In this document: positions 43,152-52,585 of the stretch, one piece after another
Layout: each line of letters opens with the position of its first letter
Position numbering within the stretch: position 1 is the stretch's first letter
Source of the DNA: Brevundimonas sp. PAMC22021
GTDB taxonomy: Bacteria > Pseudomonadota > Alphaproteobacteria > Caulobacterales > Caulobacteraceae
Length of the DNA stretch: 64,000 nt
NCBI RefSeq assembly: GCF_019443405.1
Contig: NZ_CP080376.1
Span: forward strand, 2,046,001-2,110,000
Direction of reading: 5' to 3'
Translations under genes and position numbers: made by a program
The notes under the pieces: model-generated
The model's database searches: none
The model's input: only the letters and a program-made list of their open reading frames with translations
What the model was told of the DNA's origin: nothing

Positions 43152-43712
43152 CTAGGGTTCGAGCTCGATGTCCCAGTAGAGGTAGTCGAGCCAGCTCTGA
43201 TGCAGGAAGTGCGGCGGAAAGCGTCGGCCGGCTTCCTGGAGCTGCCAGGCGCTGGGGCGATGCGGGTTGCGGCGGATCGGCATGGCCGCCTGCTGGGGCG
43301 TGCGCCCGCCCTTTCGGAGATTGCAGGGCCCGCAGGCCGCGACGATGTTCTCCCACGTCGTGCGCCCGCCATGCGACCGGGGCACCACATGGTCAAAGGT
43401 CAGCTCGGCGTTCTCGCCGCAGTACTGGCAGGCGAAGCCGTCGCGCAGAAAGACGTTGAAGCGGGTGAAGGCGGGCTTTCGGTCCTGATCGACATAGGTC
43501 TTCAGCGCGATCACGCTGGGCAGCACCATCTCCATGGACGGCGAGCGGACCACCTTGTCGTAGGTCGAGACCACATCGACGCGGTCCTGATAGACGGCCT
43601 TGACCGCCTCCTCCCAAGGCCACAGCGACAGGGGGTAATAGGACAGCGGCCGGAAGTCGGCGTTCAGCACCAGGGCGGGCCAGCCGGACGGCGGACGGGA
43701 GAGAACCTGCAT
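43152..43712 (-). CDS. HNH endonuclease (integration target gene)
   Basis: A 186-residue protein of the small chromosomal HNH family. It starts MQVLSRPPSGWPALVLNADF; the HNH zinc core is CQYCGENAELTFDHVVPRSHGG with the second CxxC in AACGPCNLRKGG. The C-terminus is LYWDIELEP. Its last ten or so codons belong to the element side of the attachment site: the gene is complete only because the element supplies a near-identical 3' end. Its biological substrate is unknown. Confidence 0.9.
   Translation of the reverse strand: MQVLSRPPSGWPALVLNADFRPLSYYPLSLWPWEEAVKAVYQDRVDVVSTYDKVVRSPSMEMVLPSVIALKTYVDQDRKPAFTRFNVFLRDGFACQYCGENAELTFDHVVPRSHGGRTTWENIVAACGPCNLRKGGRTPQQAAMPIRRNPHRPSAWQLQEAGRRFPPHFLHQSWLDYLYWDIELEP
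43162..43182. repeat. Right attachment site (21-bp core)
   Basis: Identical to 17673-17693 over 21 bases, lying inside the coding sequence for the HNH C-terminus (codons for LYWDIEL). It is separated from the integrase start by about 180 bases. Confidence 0.87.
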
Positions 43713-43848
43713 CAGGCCCTCCCGTGGGATGCGGGGGGTGTTGAGGCGACAGGACTGAAGACGCGTCTCCTTCCTTGTCTGGTCCCTTCAGCCTAGACCC
43801 GATTCGCCGACGCCGCCACGACGAAGACGCGACCGCCGCGTGACGATT

Positions 43849-44508
43849 TCATCCGCGCGCGCGGTCGGGAAAACCCGGCAGGCTCCAGCCCCACTGCAGC
43901 GCCCCGGCGCGCAGTCCGAACCCGCAAAGCGCCGCCACGATGGCCGCGGGCCACATGGGTGTGTCCAGCGCGCGCAAGCCCACAAACAGGGTGGCCGCCA
44001 GGATTGCCGCCGAAATGGTGATCTCGCGTCGCAGCAGGATCGAGGGCTGGCCGGCCAGAAGATCGCGCACCACCCCGCCGAAACAGGCCGTCAGCGCCCC
44101 CATGACGATGCAGATCAGCGGCGCCACGCCCGCCGCCTCCGCCTTGGCCGCGCCCATGACGCCATAGGCGCCGAGACCCAGCGCATCGAGCCACAAGAGC
44201 GCACGAAACCGCCAGTCCCTGCGGCCCAGCAGCCAGATGGCCAGGGCGCCCAGCAGGCACACGCCGATGTAGCGCCAGTCCTGAACCCAGAACACCGGCA
44301 CGCCCAGCAACAGGTCGCGCATGGTGCCCCCGCCCACGCCGGTGACGGCGGCGAAAAAGGCCAAGGTCACCAGGTCGTGCTTCTCGCGCGCCGCCGCCAG
44401 GGCGCCGGTGGCGGCGAACACGGCCACGCCCGCGAAGTCGAGCGCGCCCAGCACCGCCTGCGGATCGCGCAACGGCTCGGCCAGCGCCGGGTCGACAAGC
44501 GGCGTCAT
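43849..44508 (-). CDS. TRIC-type (UPF0126) membrane channel protein
   Basis: A 219-residue membrane protein with about seven hydrophobic segments and the paired UPF0126 motifs: LDFAGVAVFAATGALAAAREKHD with AAVTGVGGGTMRDLLLG in the first half and ACFGGVVRDLLAGQ in the second. The family forms trimeric cation channels. Its ATG overlaps the upstream glycosylase stop (ATGA). Confidence 0.9.
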   Translation of the reverse strand: MTPLVDPALAEPLRDPQAVLGALDFAGVAVFAATGALAAAREKHDLVTLAFFAAVTGVGGGTMRDLLLGVPVFWVQDWRYIGVCLLGALAIWLLGRRDWRFRALLWLDALGLGAYGVMGAAKAEAAGVAPLICIVMGALTACFGGVVRDLLAGQPSILLRREITISAAILAATLFVGLRALDTPMWPAAIVAALCGFGLRAGALQWGWSLPGFPDRARG

Positions 44509-45158
44509 GATGCAACCGGCTCCAGCGCGATCTCGCCGCGCTTCACCCCGGTATACCAGGCCCACAGCAGATGGGTCGCCACGGCCCGGTACGGCCGCCA
44601 GGCCTCTGCGCGGGCATAGGCCTGCTTCTGATCGGGCCGCACCTCCGCATTGTCGGCCCAGCGGATGGCTTCCTGCAGCGCCACGTCGCCGCCCGGAAAC
44701 ACGTCCAGCCGCCCCTCGCACATCATCAGATAGGCCTCGGCCGTCCACAGCCCCACGCCCTTCAGCGCCGTAAGGGCGGCGATAGCGCCCTCGTCGTCCA
44801 GCGTGGCCATGTGCTCCAGGTCGATCTCGCCGGCCAGCTGCGCGCGCGCGATGCCCTGGCCGTACGTCGCCTTCTGCCGCGACAGGCCCATGCCGCGCAG
44901 CTGATCCAGATCGTGCCGCAGCAGGGCCTCGGGGCTGATCCCGCCCATGCCGTCGCGCAGGCGCGCCCAGACCGCGGCGGCCGAGGCGACCGAGACCTGC
45001 TGCTCCACGATCATGCGGAACAGCCCCTCGAACCCGCCGACCCTCAGCCGCCATTCCAAGGGCGGGGTCTGGCGATCGACCCGCGCCAGCGCCGGATCGG
45101 CCGATGCCAGCACTGAGCGCGCATGCGCCAGGTCTTCGGGCGTGGGAGGAAGCGGCAT
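44505..45158 (-). CDS. DNA-3-methyladenine glycosylase II, AlkA-like
   Basis: A 217-residue HhH-GPD glycosylase. The hairpin is ALTALKGVGLWTAEAYLMM, with the catalytic Asp in CEGRLDVFPGGDVALQEA. It removes alkylated bases (3-methyladenine and others) from DNA. The AlkA N-terminal extra domain is missing, which is usual for many bacterial homologues. The ATG at 45158 is chosen as the first start of the conserved region. It is the first gene of a two-gene unit with the TRIC protein. Confidence 0.9.
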   Translation of the reverse strand: MPLPPTPEDLAHARSVLASADPALARVDRQTPPLEWRLRVGGFEGLFRMIVEQQVSVASAAAVWARLRDGMGGISPEALLRHDLDQLRGMGLSRQKATYGQGIARAQLAGEIDLEHMATLDDEGAIAALTALKGVGLWTAEAYLMMCEGRLDVFPGGDVALQEAIRWADNAEVRPDQKQAYARAEAWRPYRAVATHLLWAWYTGVKRGEIALEPVAS

Positions 45159-45243
45159 ACGGCTCTCTGCAACGGCGAACACCCAAGGTGTCCCGCGTTC
45201 AGGCGCGTGACGCAATGACTTGACGCAGGCGGTCACTGACGAC

Positions 45244-45272
45244 TTGAACCGGAGGCGACGCGGCGATATAGG
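45244..45272 (+). promoter_or_regulatory. Probable promoter of tRNA-Met
   Basis: TTGAAC (45244-45249) and TATAGG (45267-45272) with a 17-base spacer, 41 bases upstream of the mature tRNA. Confidence 0.55.
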
Positions 45273-45313
45273 CACGCCTCTTCCGCGAGGGTTTGACCCG
45301 TCGCGAGCCCAAC

Positions 45314-45390
45314 GGCTGGGTAGCTCAGATGGTTAGAGCGGTGGATTCATAACCCACAGGTCGGCGGTTCGATCCCGCCTCCAGCCACCA
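45314..45390 (+). tRNA. tRNA-Met (CAT), elongator type
   Basis: Seventy-seven bases that fold as a full cloverleaf: acceptor GGCTGGG / TCCAGCC (with wobble), D-arm GCTC/GAGC, anticodon stem GTGGA / CCCAC-like around TTCATAA (anticodon CAT at 45348-45350), T-arm GGCGG-TTCGATC-CCGCC, and an encoded CCA end. It lacks the GGG/CCC anticodon stem of the initiator tRNA, so it is the elongator. A lysidine-modified tRNA-Ile with CAT is less likely. No attachment repeat overlaps it. Confidence 0.93.
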
Positions 45391-45455
45391 CCGTTTTCCC
45401 ACAGGATGCTCCGGTTACGCTCGACAGCGGCCCCGCGCCATGGTCCTGTTCGCCG

Positions 45456-45800
45456 ATGATGCTCACCGGTCTGTTCCTCGCCGCGGCGCTCCAGGCGAGC
45501 GCGGCCGATCCGATGCAGGCGGCCTACGCCAATACGGTGGTGTCCACCTATCCGGACGGGCGTACGGCGAGGCTCTGGCTGAACGCTGACCGCACCTATA
45601 CCGGCCAGGGTCGGCGTGGCGGGCGCAGTTCGGGGGTGTGGGAGGTGCGGGGCGCGGACCTGTGCCTGCGTCAGAGACGCCCCATTCCGTCGCCGGTCCG
45701 ATACTGCACGCCTGTCGTGTCCGGAGGCGTCGGCGCGCGCTGGCGGGCCAAGGCGGTCACGGGCGAGCCCATCACGGTGGAACTCGTCGCCGGCCGGTGA
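45456..45800 (+). CDS. Small secreted protein of unknown function
   Basis: A 114-residue protein. A signal peptide (MMLTGLFLAAALQASAADP) is followed by a domain with the pattern TVVSTYPDGRTARLWLNADR, GVWEVRGADLCLR and PSPVRYCTPVV. The two Cys may pair. The short beta-rich layout resembles small secreted proteins that sense or carry a ligand, but no family is recognised. A second ATG is three bases downstream. Confidence 0.6.
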   Translation: MMLTGLFLAAALQASAADPMQAAYANTVVSTYPDGRTARLWLNADRTYTGQGRRGGRSSGVWEVRGADLCLRQRRPIPSPVRYCTPVVSGGVGARWRAKAVTGEPITVELVAGR

Positions 45801-45830
45801 TCGGGCGACAACTTCTTGCGAGAAACGACC

Positions 45831-46028
45831 ATGACGGACAGCGAACTGGAACGGTTCAAGGCCGCGCGCACCACGGCCATCTACCGGCTGGACCTGATCG
45901 CGCGCGGGGCGCAGCTGAGCTACGAGGACGGGACGCCCATCGACATGGCGTCCGAGAAGGCGCGACTGGAGGCGGTGGTGGCCGACATGGACCGCCGCAT
46001 CGCCGGGCTGGAAGGCTCCATCCACTGA
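45831..46028 (+). CDS. Small coiled-coil protein of unknown function
   Basis: A 65-residue protein, almost entirely helical (MTDSELERFKAARTTAIYRL, EKARLEAVVADMDRRIAGLE) with heptad-like leucines and no cysteines. Its stop overlaps the NUDIX gene start by one base (TGATG), so both are translated together. Confidence 0.6.
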   Translation: MTDSELERFKAARTTAIYRLDLIARGAQLSYEDGTPIDMASEKARLEAVVADMDRRIAGLEGSIH

Positions 46029-46597
46029 TGGCGCGGATCGTCGGATCGGAACAGATCCACTCCGGATGGTCGCGGCTGCACATGGCGACGATCCAGACCG
46101 ACGAGGGCGCCCGGATCGTGCGCGAGGTCGAGGACCATGGAAACGGGGCGGCCGTGCTGCCCTATGATCCCGAGCGTCGCGTGGCCCTGTTGGCGCGGCA
46201 ACTGCGGCCGGGTCCGCTGTTCGCCGGCGCGGCCAACCCCCTGCTGCTCGAGGCGCCGGCCGGCTTGATCGATCCGGGCGAGACGCCGGCCGACAGCGTT
46301 CGGCGCGAGGCGCTGGAAGAGGTCGGCGTGCGGCTGGAGAGGGTTGATCAGGTCGCCGCCGCCTTCTCCTGCCCGGGCGTCTCGACGGAGCGGCTGTTTC
46401 TGTTTCTGGGGGAGTACCGCGCGATCGACCGCATCGGCGCGGGCGGCGGGCTGGCCGGCGAGCATGAGGCCATCGAGGTGGTCGAAGTCTCGCTGTCGGA
46501 GCTGGCCCGCATGGCGGACGGCTGCGAGATCGAGGACCTGAAGACGCTGCACCTCGTCCTTTGCCTGCGGCTGCGACAACCGGACCTGTTCGGCTGA
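46028..46597 (+). CDS. NUDIX hydrolase, ADP-sugar pyrophosphatase-like
   Basis: A 189-residue protein. The full Nudix box runs over residues 79-101 (GLIDPGETPADSVRREALEE, ending VGV) and has the GX5EX7REUXEEXGU form. The preceding NPLLLEAPA and the N-terminal HSGWSRLHMATIQ match the ADP-ribose pyrophosphatase branch. It may hydrolyse ADP-ribose or NAD-derived nucleotides. Confidence 0.9.
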   Translation: MARIVGSEQIHSGWSRLHMATIQTDEGARIVREVEDHGNGAAVLPYDPERRVALLARQLRPGPLFAGAANPLLLEAPAGLIDPGETPADSVRREALEEVGVRLERVDQVAAAFSCPGVSTERLFLFLGEYRAIDRIGAGGGLAGEHEAIEVVEVSLSELARMADGCEIEDLKTLHLVLCLRLRQPDLFG

Positions 46598-46669
46598 TAC
46601 GCCACGGCGCAACCGGCCGCCGGCTGCGGCGTTTGCCCGAACGAGATCAACCTTGACCGGAGCGACATC

Positions 46670-46969
46670 ATGATCACGCGTTCAAAGACCTTGCTCGCGG
46701 CCGCCGCCGTCCTGGCGCTGGGCGCCGCCGCCTGCACCGAGACCGAGCAGGAGCAGACCGAGGCCAACGCCGAGGCCGCCGCCGATCGCACGGGCGACGC
46801 CGCCGCCGAGGCCGGCGACAATCTGAAGGAAGAGGCGGAGCAGGTCGGCTCGGCCATCGCCGCCGGCGCGCGCGAGGCGGGTCAGGAGATCGACGAGGCG
46901 ACCGATCGCATGGCCGTCGCAGCCGACGAGCAGAAGGCGGAAACCGAGGCCGATTCGCGCGGCAACTGA
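46670..46969 (+). CDS. Small alanine/glutamate-rich lipoprotein
   Basis: A 99-residue protein. A lipoprotein signal (LALGAAACTETEQEQ, lipid Cys about 22) is followed by a very Ala/Glu-rich helical tail (AEAAADRTGDAAAEAGDNLK, then EEAEQVGSAIAAGAREAG). Such small lipoproteins are common in this group; the function is unknown. Confidence 0.65.
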   Translation: MITRSKTLLAAAAVLALGAAACTETEQEQTEANAEAAADRTGDAAAEAGDNLKEEAEQVGSAIAAGAREAGQEIDEATDRMAVAADEQKAETEADSRGN

Positions 46970-46992
46970 TCCAGGCTTCAGAACCAAGGGCT

Positions 46993-47626
46993 TCAGGCCG
47001 GCTCGGCCAGCAGGGCGTCGATCAGCGCCCTCGCCTCCGGCCCGGCCCAGTCCGCCTCGCCGACCTGCCAGGCGCGGATGCGGCCCTGGCGATCCAGCAG
47101 GATCGTCTGCGGCATCCGCCCGGCCCCGGCGAACTCGAACGGCAGCTGGAAGCGGATGTCGTTGTAGAGCGGCAGTGGCGCGTGGTCCTGAAGGAACCGC
47201 CCGGCGGCCCGCACCGCCTCAGGCGTCGCATCGACGTTGACCGGAAGAACCTTCAGGTCTCGCCCCTGGTAGTCCCGCGCGAGCGCCGCCAGCGTCGGCA
47301 TCTCGGTCTTGCACGGGGCGCACCACATCGCCCACAGATTGACCACGACGACCTGTCCGGGGAAGTCGGCAAAGCGAACGTCGCGACCCTCCGCGTCCTT
47401 GAAGACGTAGTCTGGCGCGGGCTCCAGCGACGCAGGCGTCTCCAGCTGGCTCAGAGACCCGAGCGCGAACCGGGCCAGTTCGCTCCTGGCGGCCGGCTGA
47501 GTGTCGGCTGGCGCCTCAGGGGCTTGGACGGATGCGCCCCGATTGGCGTATAGCCAAGCCGCGCCGCCGCCCGCGCTGACCAGCACGACGGCCGCCAGCA
47601 CGCCCACTGTCGTTTTCGAGCCCGCC

Positions 47627-47628
<2 letters not shown>
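46993..47628 (-). CDS. TlpA-like membrane-anchored thioredoxin
   Basis: A 211-residue protein. An N-terminal membrane anchor (about 8-28) and a thioredoxin fold with the active site [15 protein letters not shown] (C103, C106) and cis-Pro in RMPQTILLD. TlpA/ResA proteins reduce periplasmic disulfides, for instance in cytochrome maturation. Its start codon shares two bases with argH's (CATG at 47626-47629), so the two genes are head-to-head with no spacer. Confidence 0.9.
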
Positions 47629-49050
<1,422 letters not shown>

Positions 49051-49054
<4 letters not shown>

Positions 49055-49278
49055 AGACCACCCTGATCGTCGCAGGCGCGCTTGCCCTGCTCACCTCCGC
49101 CTGCGGCCGCATGGCCGATCTGGAAGCGCCCGTGCCCGACGGCGGCGCCATTCGCGGCGCCAGCGCCCCCGGCCCGGTCGAACCGGCCACGGTGAATGCG
49201 CCCTCCTCCATCCAGCCGATCGACGGCGGCCCCTCCAACCCCATCGGCGGCACCGCCGCACAGCGCGATCCGCGATAA
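49051..49278 (+). CDS. LptM-like small lipoprotein
   Basis: A 75-residue lipoprotein that starts at GTG 49051, overlapping the argH stop (GTGA). Signal: [20 protein letters not shown]; the sequence after the Cys ([10 protein letters not shown]) matches the CGxxGxLxxP pattern of the LptM/YifL family only partly. LptM assists maturation of the LptD outer-membrane LPS translocon. Position between argH and lysA is conserved in related genomes. The tail is proline/glycine rich. Confidence 0.75.
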
Positions 49279-49281
49279 GTC

Positions 49282-50556
49282 TTGCACCATTTCGACCTGA
49301 AGAACGGCGCGCTGCACGCCGAGGACGTGCCGCTGGAGCTGATCGCGGACGAGGTCGGCACGCCGGCCTATGTCTATTCGACCGCGACGTTGAAGCGGCA
49401 CTACGGCCTGCTGCGCGCCGCCGCTGACGCGCACCGCGAGGCGCTGGGCGAGGCGCTGATCGCCTTTGCGGTCAAGGCCAACGCCAACCTGTCGGTGCTG
49501 GCCACGCTGGCCAAGCTGGGTTCCGGCGCCGACACGGTGTCGGAAGGCGAGATCCGGCGCGCGCTCGCCTCGGGCGTGCCAGCCGAGCGGATCATCTTCT
49601 CCGGTGTCGGCAAGACGGACATGGAGCTGGCGTTCGCCATCGGCGTCGGCGTGCGCCAGATCAATGTGGAAAGCGGCGCCGAGCTGGACCGGCTGATCGC
49701 CGTCGCCCATGCGATGGACGCCCGCCCCGCCGTCGCCATTCGGGTCAACCCGAATGTCGGCGCGGGCGGCCACGCCAAGATCACCACCGGCGGCAAGGGC
49801 GACAAGTTCGGCGTGCCCGCAGACGAAGCGATGCGCCTCTACGCCCGCGCCTCGGCCTCGTCCCATGTGACGCCGGTGGGCCTGGCCTGTCACATCGGCA
49901 GCCAGATCGTCGATCTGTCTCCGCTGGAGGCGGCGTTCCAGGTGCTGCGCCAGATGACGCTGGACCTGCGCGCCCACGGCCATGCGGTCACCCGGCTCGA
50001 TCTCGGCGGTGGGCTGGGCGTGCCCTATTCCGGCGGATCGACGCCGCCCTCGCCGGCCGACTATGTCGCCATGGCCGCGCGGGTGCTGCAGGGGCTGGAC
50101 GTGGAGGCGGCGTTCGAGCCCGGCCGCCTGCTGGCCGCCAACGCCGGCGTGCTGCTGAGCCGGGTGATCCAGGTCAACGAGCGATCGGACGGCCAGCGGT
50201 TTCTGGTGCTGGACGCGGCCATGAACGACCTGATGCGGCCGGCGCTCTATGACGCCTTTCACGACATTCGCGCCGTGCAGCCGCTGGGCGGAGAGGATCA
50301 GGCCTATAACGTGGTCGGGCCCGTCTGCGAGACGGGCGACACCTTTGCGCGCGACCGCATCCTGCCGCCGCTGGAGGCCGACGACTTGGTGGTGTTCACC
50401 GGCGCCGGCGCCTATGGGGCGGTCATGGCCAGCGAATACAACAGCCGCCCGCTGATCCCCGAGGTGCTGGTCGACGGCGACCGCTGGGCCGTGATCCGTC
50501 CCCGCCCGACCTATGAGGACATGCTGGACCGCGAGCCGTTCGCCGACTGGCTGTAG
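49282..50556 (+). CDS. lysA: Diaminopimelate decarboxylase
   Basis: A 424-residue PLP enzyme that makes lysine from meso-diaminopimelate. The PLP lysine is about K65 in AFAVKANANLSVL; the phosphate-binding glycine loop is DLGGGLGVPY; ACHIGSQIVDL and CETGDTFARDR are conserved. The TTG start at 49282 directly follows the lipoprotein stop. The gene ends before a large inverted-repeat element. Confidence 0.95.
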   Translation: MHHFDLKNGALHAEDVPLELIADEVGTPAYVYSTATLKRHYGLLRAAADAHREALGEALIAFAVKANANLSVLATLAKLGSGADTVSEGEIRRALASGVPAERIIFSGVGKTDMELAFAIGVGVRQINVESGAELDRLIAVAHAMDARPAVAIRVNPNVGAGGHAKITTGGKGDKFGVPADEAMRLYARASASSHVTPVGLACHIGSQIVDLSPLEAAFQVLRQMTLDLRAHGHAVTRLDLGGGLGVPYSGGSTPPSPADYVAMAARVLQGLDVEAAFEPGRLLAANAGVLLSRVIQVNERSDGQRFLVLDAAMNDLMRPALYDAFHDIRAVQPLGGEDQAYNVVGPVCETGDTFARDRILPPLEADDLVVFTGAGAYGAVMASEYNSRPLIPEVLVDGDRWAVIRPRPTYEDMLDREPFADWL

Positions 50557-50560
50557 TCTT

Positions 50561-50704
50561 CTCTCCTCCCCATCCCGGACGGGGAGGTGGCGCGAGGCGA
50601 CGCCTCGTGACGGAGGGGCGGGGTCAGCGACGCAGAACCCCTCCGTCTCGCCGGCTTCGCCGCCGATCCACCTCCCCATTCGCTAAGGCGAACAGGGAGG
50701 AGAG
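50561..50704. repeat. Nested inverted-repeat element after lysA
   Basis: Three nested complementary pairs: CTCTCCTCCC (50561-50570) with GGGAGGAGAG (50695-50704); GGGGAGGTGG (50581-50590) with CCACCTCCCC (50668-50677); GACGGAGGGG (50609-50618) with CCCCTCCGTC (50638-50647). It would form one long hairpin in RNA or DNA. It looks like a dispersed intergenic repeat of this group and may act as the lysA terminator. Confidence 0.85.
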
Positions 50705-50716
50705 GCCCTTTCTGCC

Positions 50717-50989
50717 TCAGTTCCTCGGCGCGGTCGCATAGACGACGCGGCAGTCGCCCTCGATGGTGGTGAAGCGGCCGTTGGCGGCGTCGACGAACGA
50801 CAGGCGGCCGCCCTCGTCGTACTCGACCTTGCCGGTCGAGCGGCCGGCGAAGTTCTGCGTCCCATAGGTCCAGCAGGTGATGTCGGCGGGGCGGTCGCTC
50901 CACTTGACGTCGCGCTGCGCCTTGCGGCTGTCGGTGCAGCCTCCGGCGAGGATAGCGAAAGCGAGGCAGGCCAGGACGGGGATGCGCAT
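50717..50989 (-). CDS. Small lipoprotein of unknown function
   Basis: A 90-residue lipoprotein. Signal MRIPVLACLAFAILAGGC with the lipid Cys about 18. The mature part (SDRPADITCWTYGTQNFAGR, then STGKVEYDEGGRLSFVD and RFTTIEGDCRVVYATAP) contains two further cysteines that may pair. It is not recognised as a named family. The gene follows hpt on the same strand (43 bases). Confidence 0.7.
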   Translation of the reverse strand: MRIPVLACLAFAILAGGCTDSRKAQRDVKWSDRPADITCWTYGTQNFAGRSTGKVEYDEGGRLSFVDAANGRFTTIEGDCRVVYATAPRN

Positions 50990-51032
50990 GAGACGAAGCT
51001 TGCTGTAAGCGGCGCCGTTTCGCAAGCCGGCG

Positions 51033-51566
51033 TTAGTCCAGCGCGCAGATGTCCGGCAGCCCGCGCAGATGCCCGGCATGATCCAGACCATAACCGACCA
51101 GGAAGCGGTTCGGGGCCTCCCAGCCGACGAAGTCGGGCTCCGGCGCACGGGGCTTGGGCCAGGGTTTGCGCGCGAAGACGCAGGTCAGAACCTCCGACGC
51201 TCCGGCTTCCCGCGCGATGCGCACGGCCTCGGCCAGCGACAGGCCGGTGTCGAACACATCGTCCAGGATCAGCACTCGCCGCCCGGCGATGGGCCGCTGG
51301 AACGGCGCATAGACGTCGATCTTGCCCCGGCTCGCCTGTTCGTCGCCATACGAGGCCAGCCACAGGGCGTCGAAGCGAACATGCCGCCCGACCCGCGCCA
51401 GCGCGCGCGTCAGGTCGGCGGCGAACCACAGTCCGCCCGTCAGCAGCACCGCCGCCACCGTGTCGTCGTCGATCACGGGAGCGATCCGCTCGGCCAGATC
51501 GGCCACGACGCGCGCAACCTCGGCTTCGGGCAGCAGAACGGTCGGCGTGGGGGCGGGCTCGGCCAT
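51033..51566 (-). CDS. hpt: Hypoxanthine phosphoribosyltransferase
   Basis: A 177-residue purine salvage enzyme that joins hypoxanthine (or guanine) to PRPP. The PRPP-binding loop is VLILDDVFDTGLSLAEAV; AAVLLTGGLWFAADL is the N-terminal PRTase loop, and DFVGWEAPNRFLVGYGLDHA is the C-terminal purine-binding motif of the family. It is followed by the small lipoprotein. Confidence 0.92.
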   Translation of the reverse strand: MAEPAPTPTVLLPEAEVARVVADLAERIAPVIDDDTVAAVLLTGGLWFAADLTRALARVGRHVRFDALWLASYGDEQASRGKIDVYAPFQRPIAGRRVLILDDVFDTGLSLAEAVRIAREAGASEVLTCVFARKPWPKPRAPEPDFVGWEAPNRFLVGYGLDHAGHLRGLPDICALD

Positions 51567-51584
51567 GACCAGAGGCCCTAACGC

Positions 51585-52517
51585 CTAGTGGTGGCCCTTG
51601 TCCACCGAGGCGGCGGGGGCGGCGGCGTGATCATTCACCGGATGGGCGTCGACCGGCGCCTGATCCGACGAGGCGTGGCCGGGCGCCAACGCGGGCCGCA
51701 AGCCGCCGGCGGACGCCGAGGCGTGCTCGGCTGGGGCATGGGTCTTGTCCGCCGCCTCGCCGTGGTCCGAAGCCGCCTTGGACTGGGCGTGGTCGCCCGC
51801 GCCGGATCCGCCGTGACCTGCACCGTGAGCCGAAACCGCCTGGGCGAAGTTCACGCTGATGTCGGCCGCATGGCCGCCGGGATCGGCGATCAGGGCGGCG
51901 AATCCCTGCACCTTGCCGGGCAGCACGGGCGCCGCGTCGATCCGCACCACCTTGTGCCCGATCTCCGCGCCATGTTCGTCCAGCAGGGCGACGCGGACGG
52001 ACGGCGCCACGATCTCGCCGTCGCGCACATTCCTGAGGGCGCCGGACACCAGCACCATGCCAGGGTGACCAGGAGCCTCCTTGGCGCTCATAGCCTCGAA
52101 GTCCAGACCGACAGGATTCACCGGCGAGCCGACCATGGCGTAGGCGGCGGCGGCGCGGGGAAAGGCCTCCACCACCTCGACGCGGAACAGCCAGGCCGAG
52201 GTGACCAGGCCGACAAAGACGCTGGCCATTCCGGCCCAGGCAATGCCTTGAGCGGCTGCGCGGCGCAGGCGGCGCTGCTGTTCGGCGCGGGCGCGAAACG
52301 CCTTGGGCAGTTCGGGCGCCGGCGTTTCGGCCAGGCTGACCTCCGGATCAGGTTCGACGACGCGCGGCTCGGGCGCGACGGTCAGCTCCAGCGGTTCGTC
52401 GTTGGACGCCTTCCACACCTCGCCGCACGACTTGCAGCGGACCTTGCGGCCGTTCGGCCCGACCAGGTCGTCGGCGATGAAATAGCTTGTGGCGCAGGCG
52501 GGGCAGGTCAGTATCAT
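51585..52517 (-). CDS. MJ0042/DUF3426-like zinc-ribbon membrane protein with His-rich tail
   Basis: A 310-residue protein. N-terminal zinc ribbon: C5-x2-C8 (LTCPACATSYFI) and C28-x2-C31 (VRCKSCGEVWK), the MJ0042 motif. A single membrane helix (about 93-113) is followed by a beta-rich region (VSGALRNVRDGEIVAPSVRV, as in DUF3426). The C-terminal ~80 residues are rich in His, Ala, Asp and Gly (GHGGSGAGDHAQSK, ending DKGHH) and could bind metal. It is divergent from ftsE and upstream of hpt. Confidence 0.8.
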   Translation of the reverse strand: MILTCPACATSYFIADDLVGPNGRKVRCKSCGEVWKASNDEPLELTVAPEPRVVEPDPEVSLAETPAPELPKAFRARAEQQRRLRRAAAQGIAWAGMASVFVGLVTSAWLFRVEVVEAFPRAAAAYAMVGSPVNPVGLDFEAMSAKEAPGHPGMVLVSGALRNVRDGEIVAPSVRVALLDEHGAEIGHKVVRIDAAPVLPGKVQGFAALIADPGGHAADISVNFAQAVSAHGAGHGGSGAGDHAQSKAASDHGEAADKTHAPAEHASASAGGLRPALAPGHASSDQAPVDAHPVNDHAAAPAASVDKGHH

Positions 52518-52585
52518 GTTCGCTGACTGCGAGGCGTCTCGCCCCCTCCCGTTCGGGGCTGCTCGCCCCGTGCTGAACCAGATCG

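Larger units (their letters stand above)
17673..43182. mobile_element. 25.5-kb integrated element (defence island with integrase)
   Basis: It is bounded by a 21-bp direct repeat within the 3' end of an HNH endonuclease gene. A tyrosine integrase lies 180 bases inside the right repeat and transcribes inward. Inside are a short relaxase gene, a second large tyrosine recombinase and a small DNA-binding protein. No coupling protein, type IV secretion gene, replication protein or phage structural gene is present. It therefore looks like an integrative mobilisable element or a genomic island, not a self-transmissible ICE or a prophage. The cargo is restriction-modification, SIR2-HerA, MNT-HEPN, a RES protein and an ATPase/HNH/ParB/SNF2/DUF3883 cassette. 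Confidence 0.88.

Noticed and set aside
17673..43182. Prophage
   Set aside because: No capsid, terminase, tail, lysis or phage replication genes; only integrase, recombinase, relaxase and defence cargo.
45314..45390. tRNA-Met as attachment site for the island
   Set aside because: It is 2.1 kb outside the right end and no duplicate of its 3' end was seen at the left; the HNH-gene repeat explains the ends.
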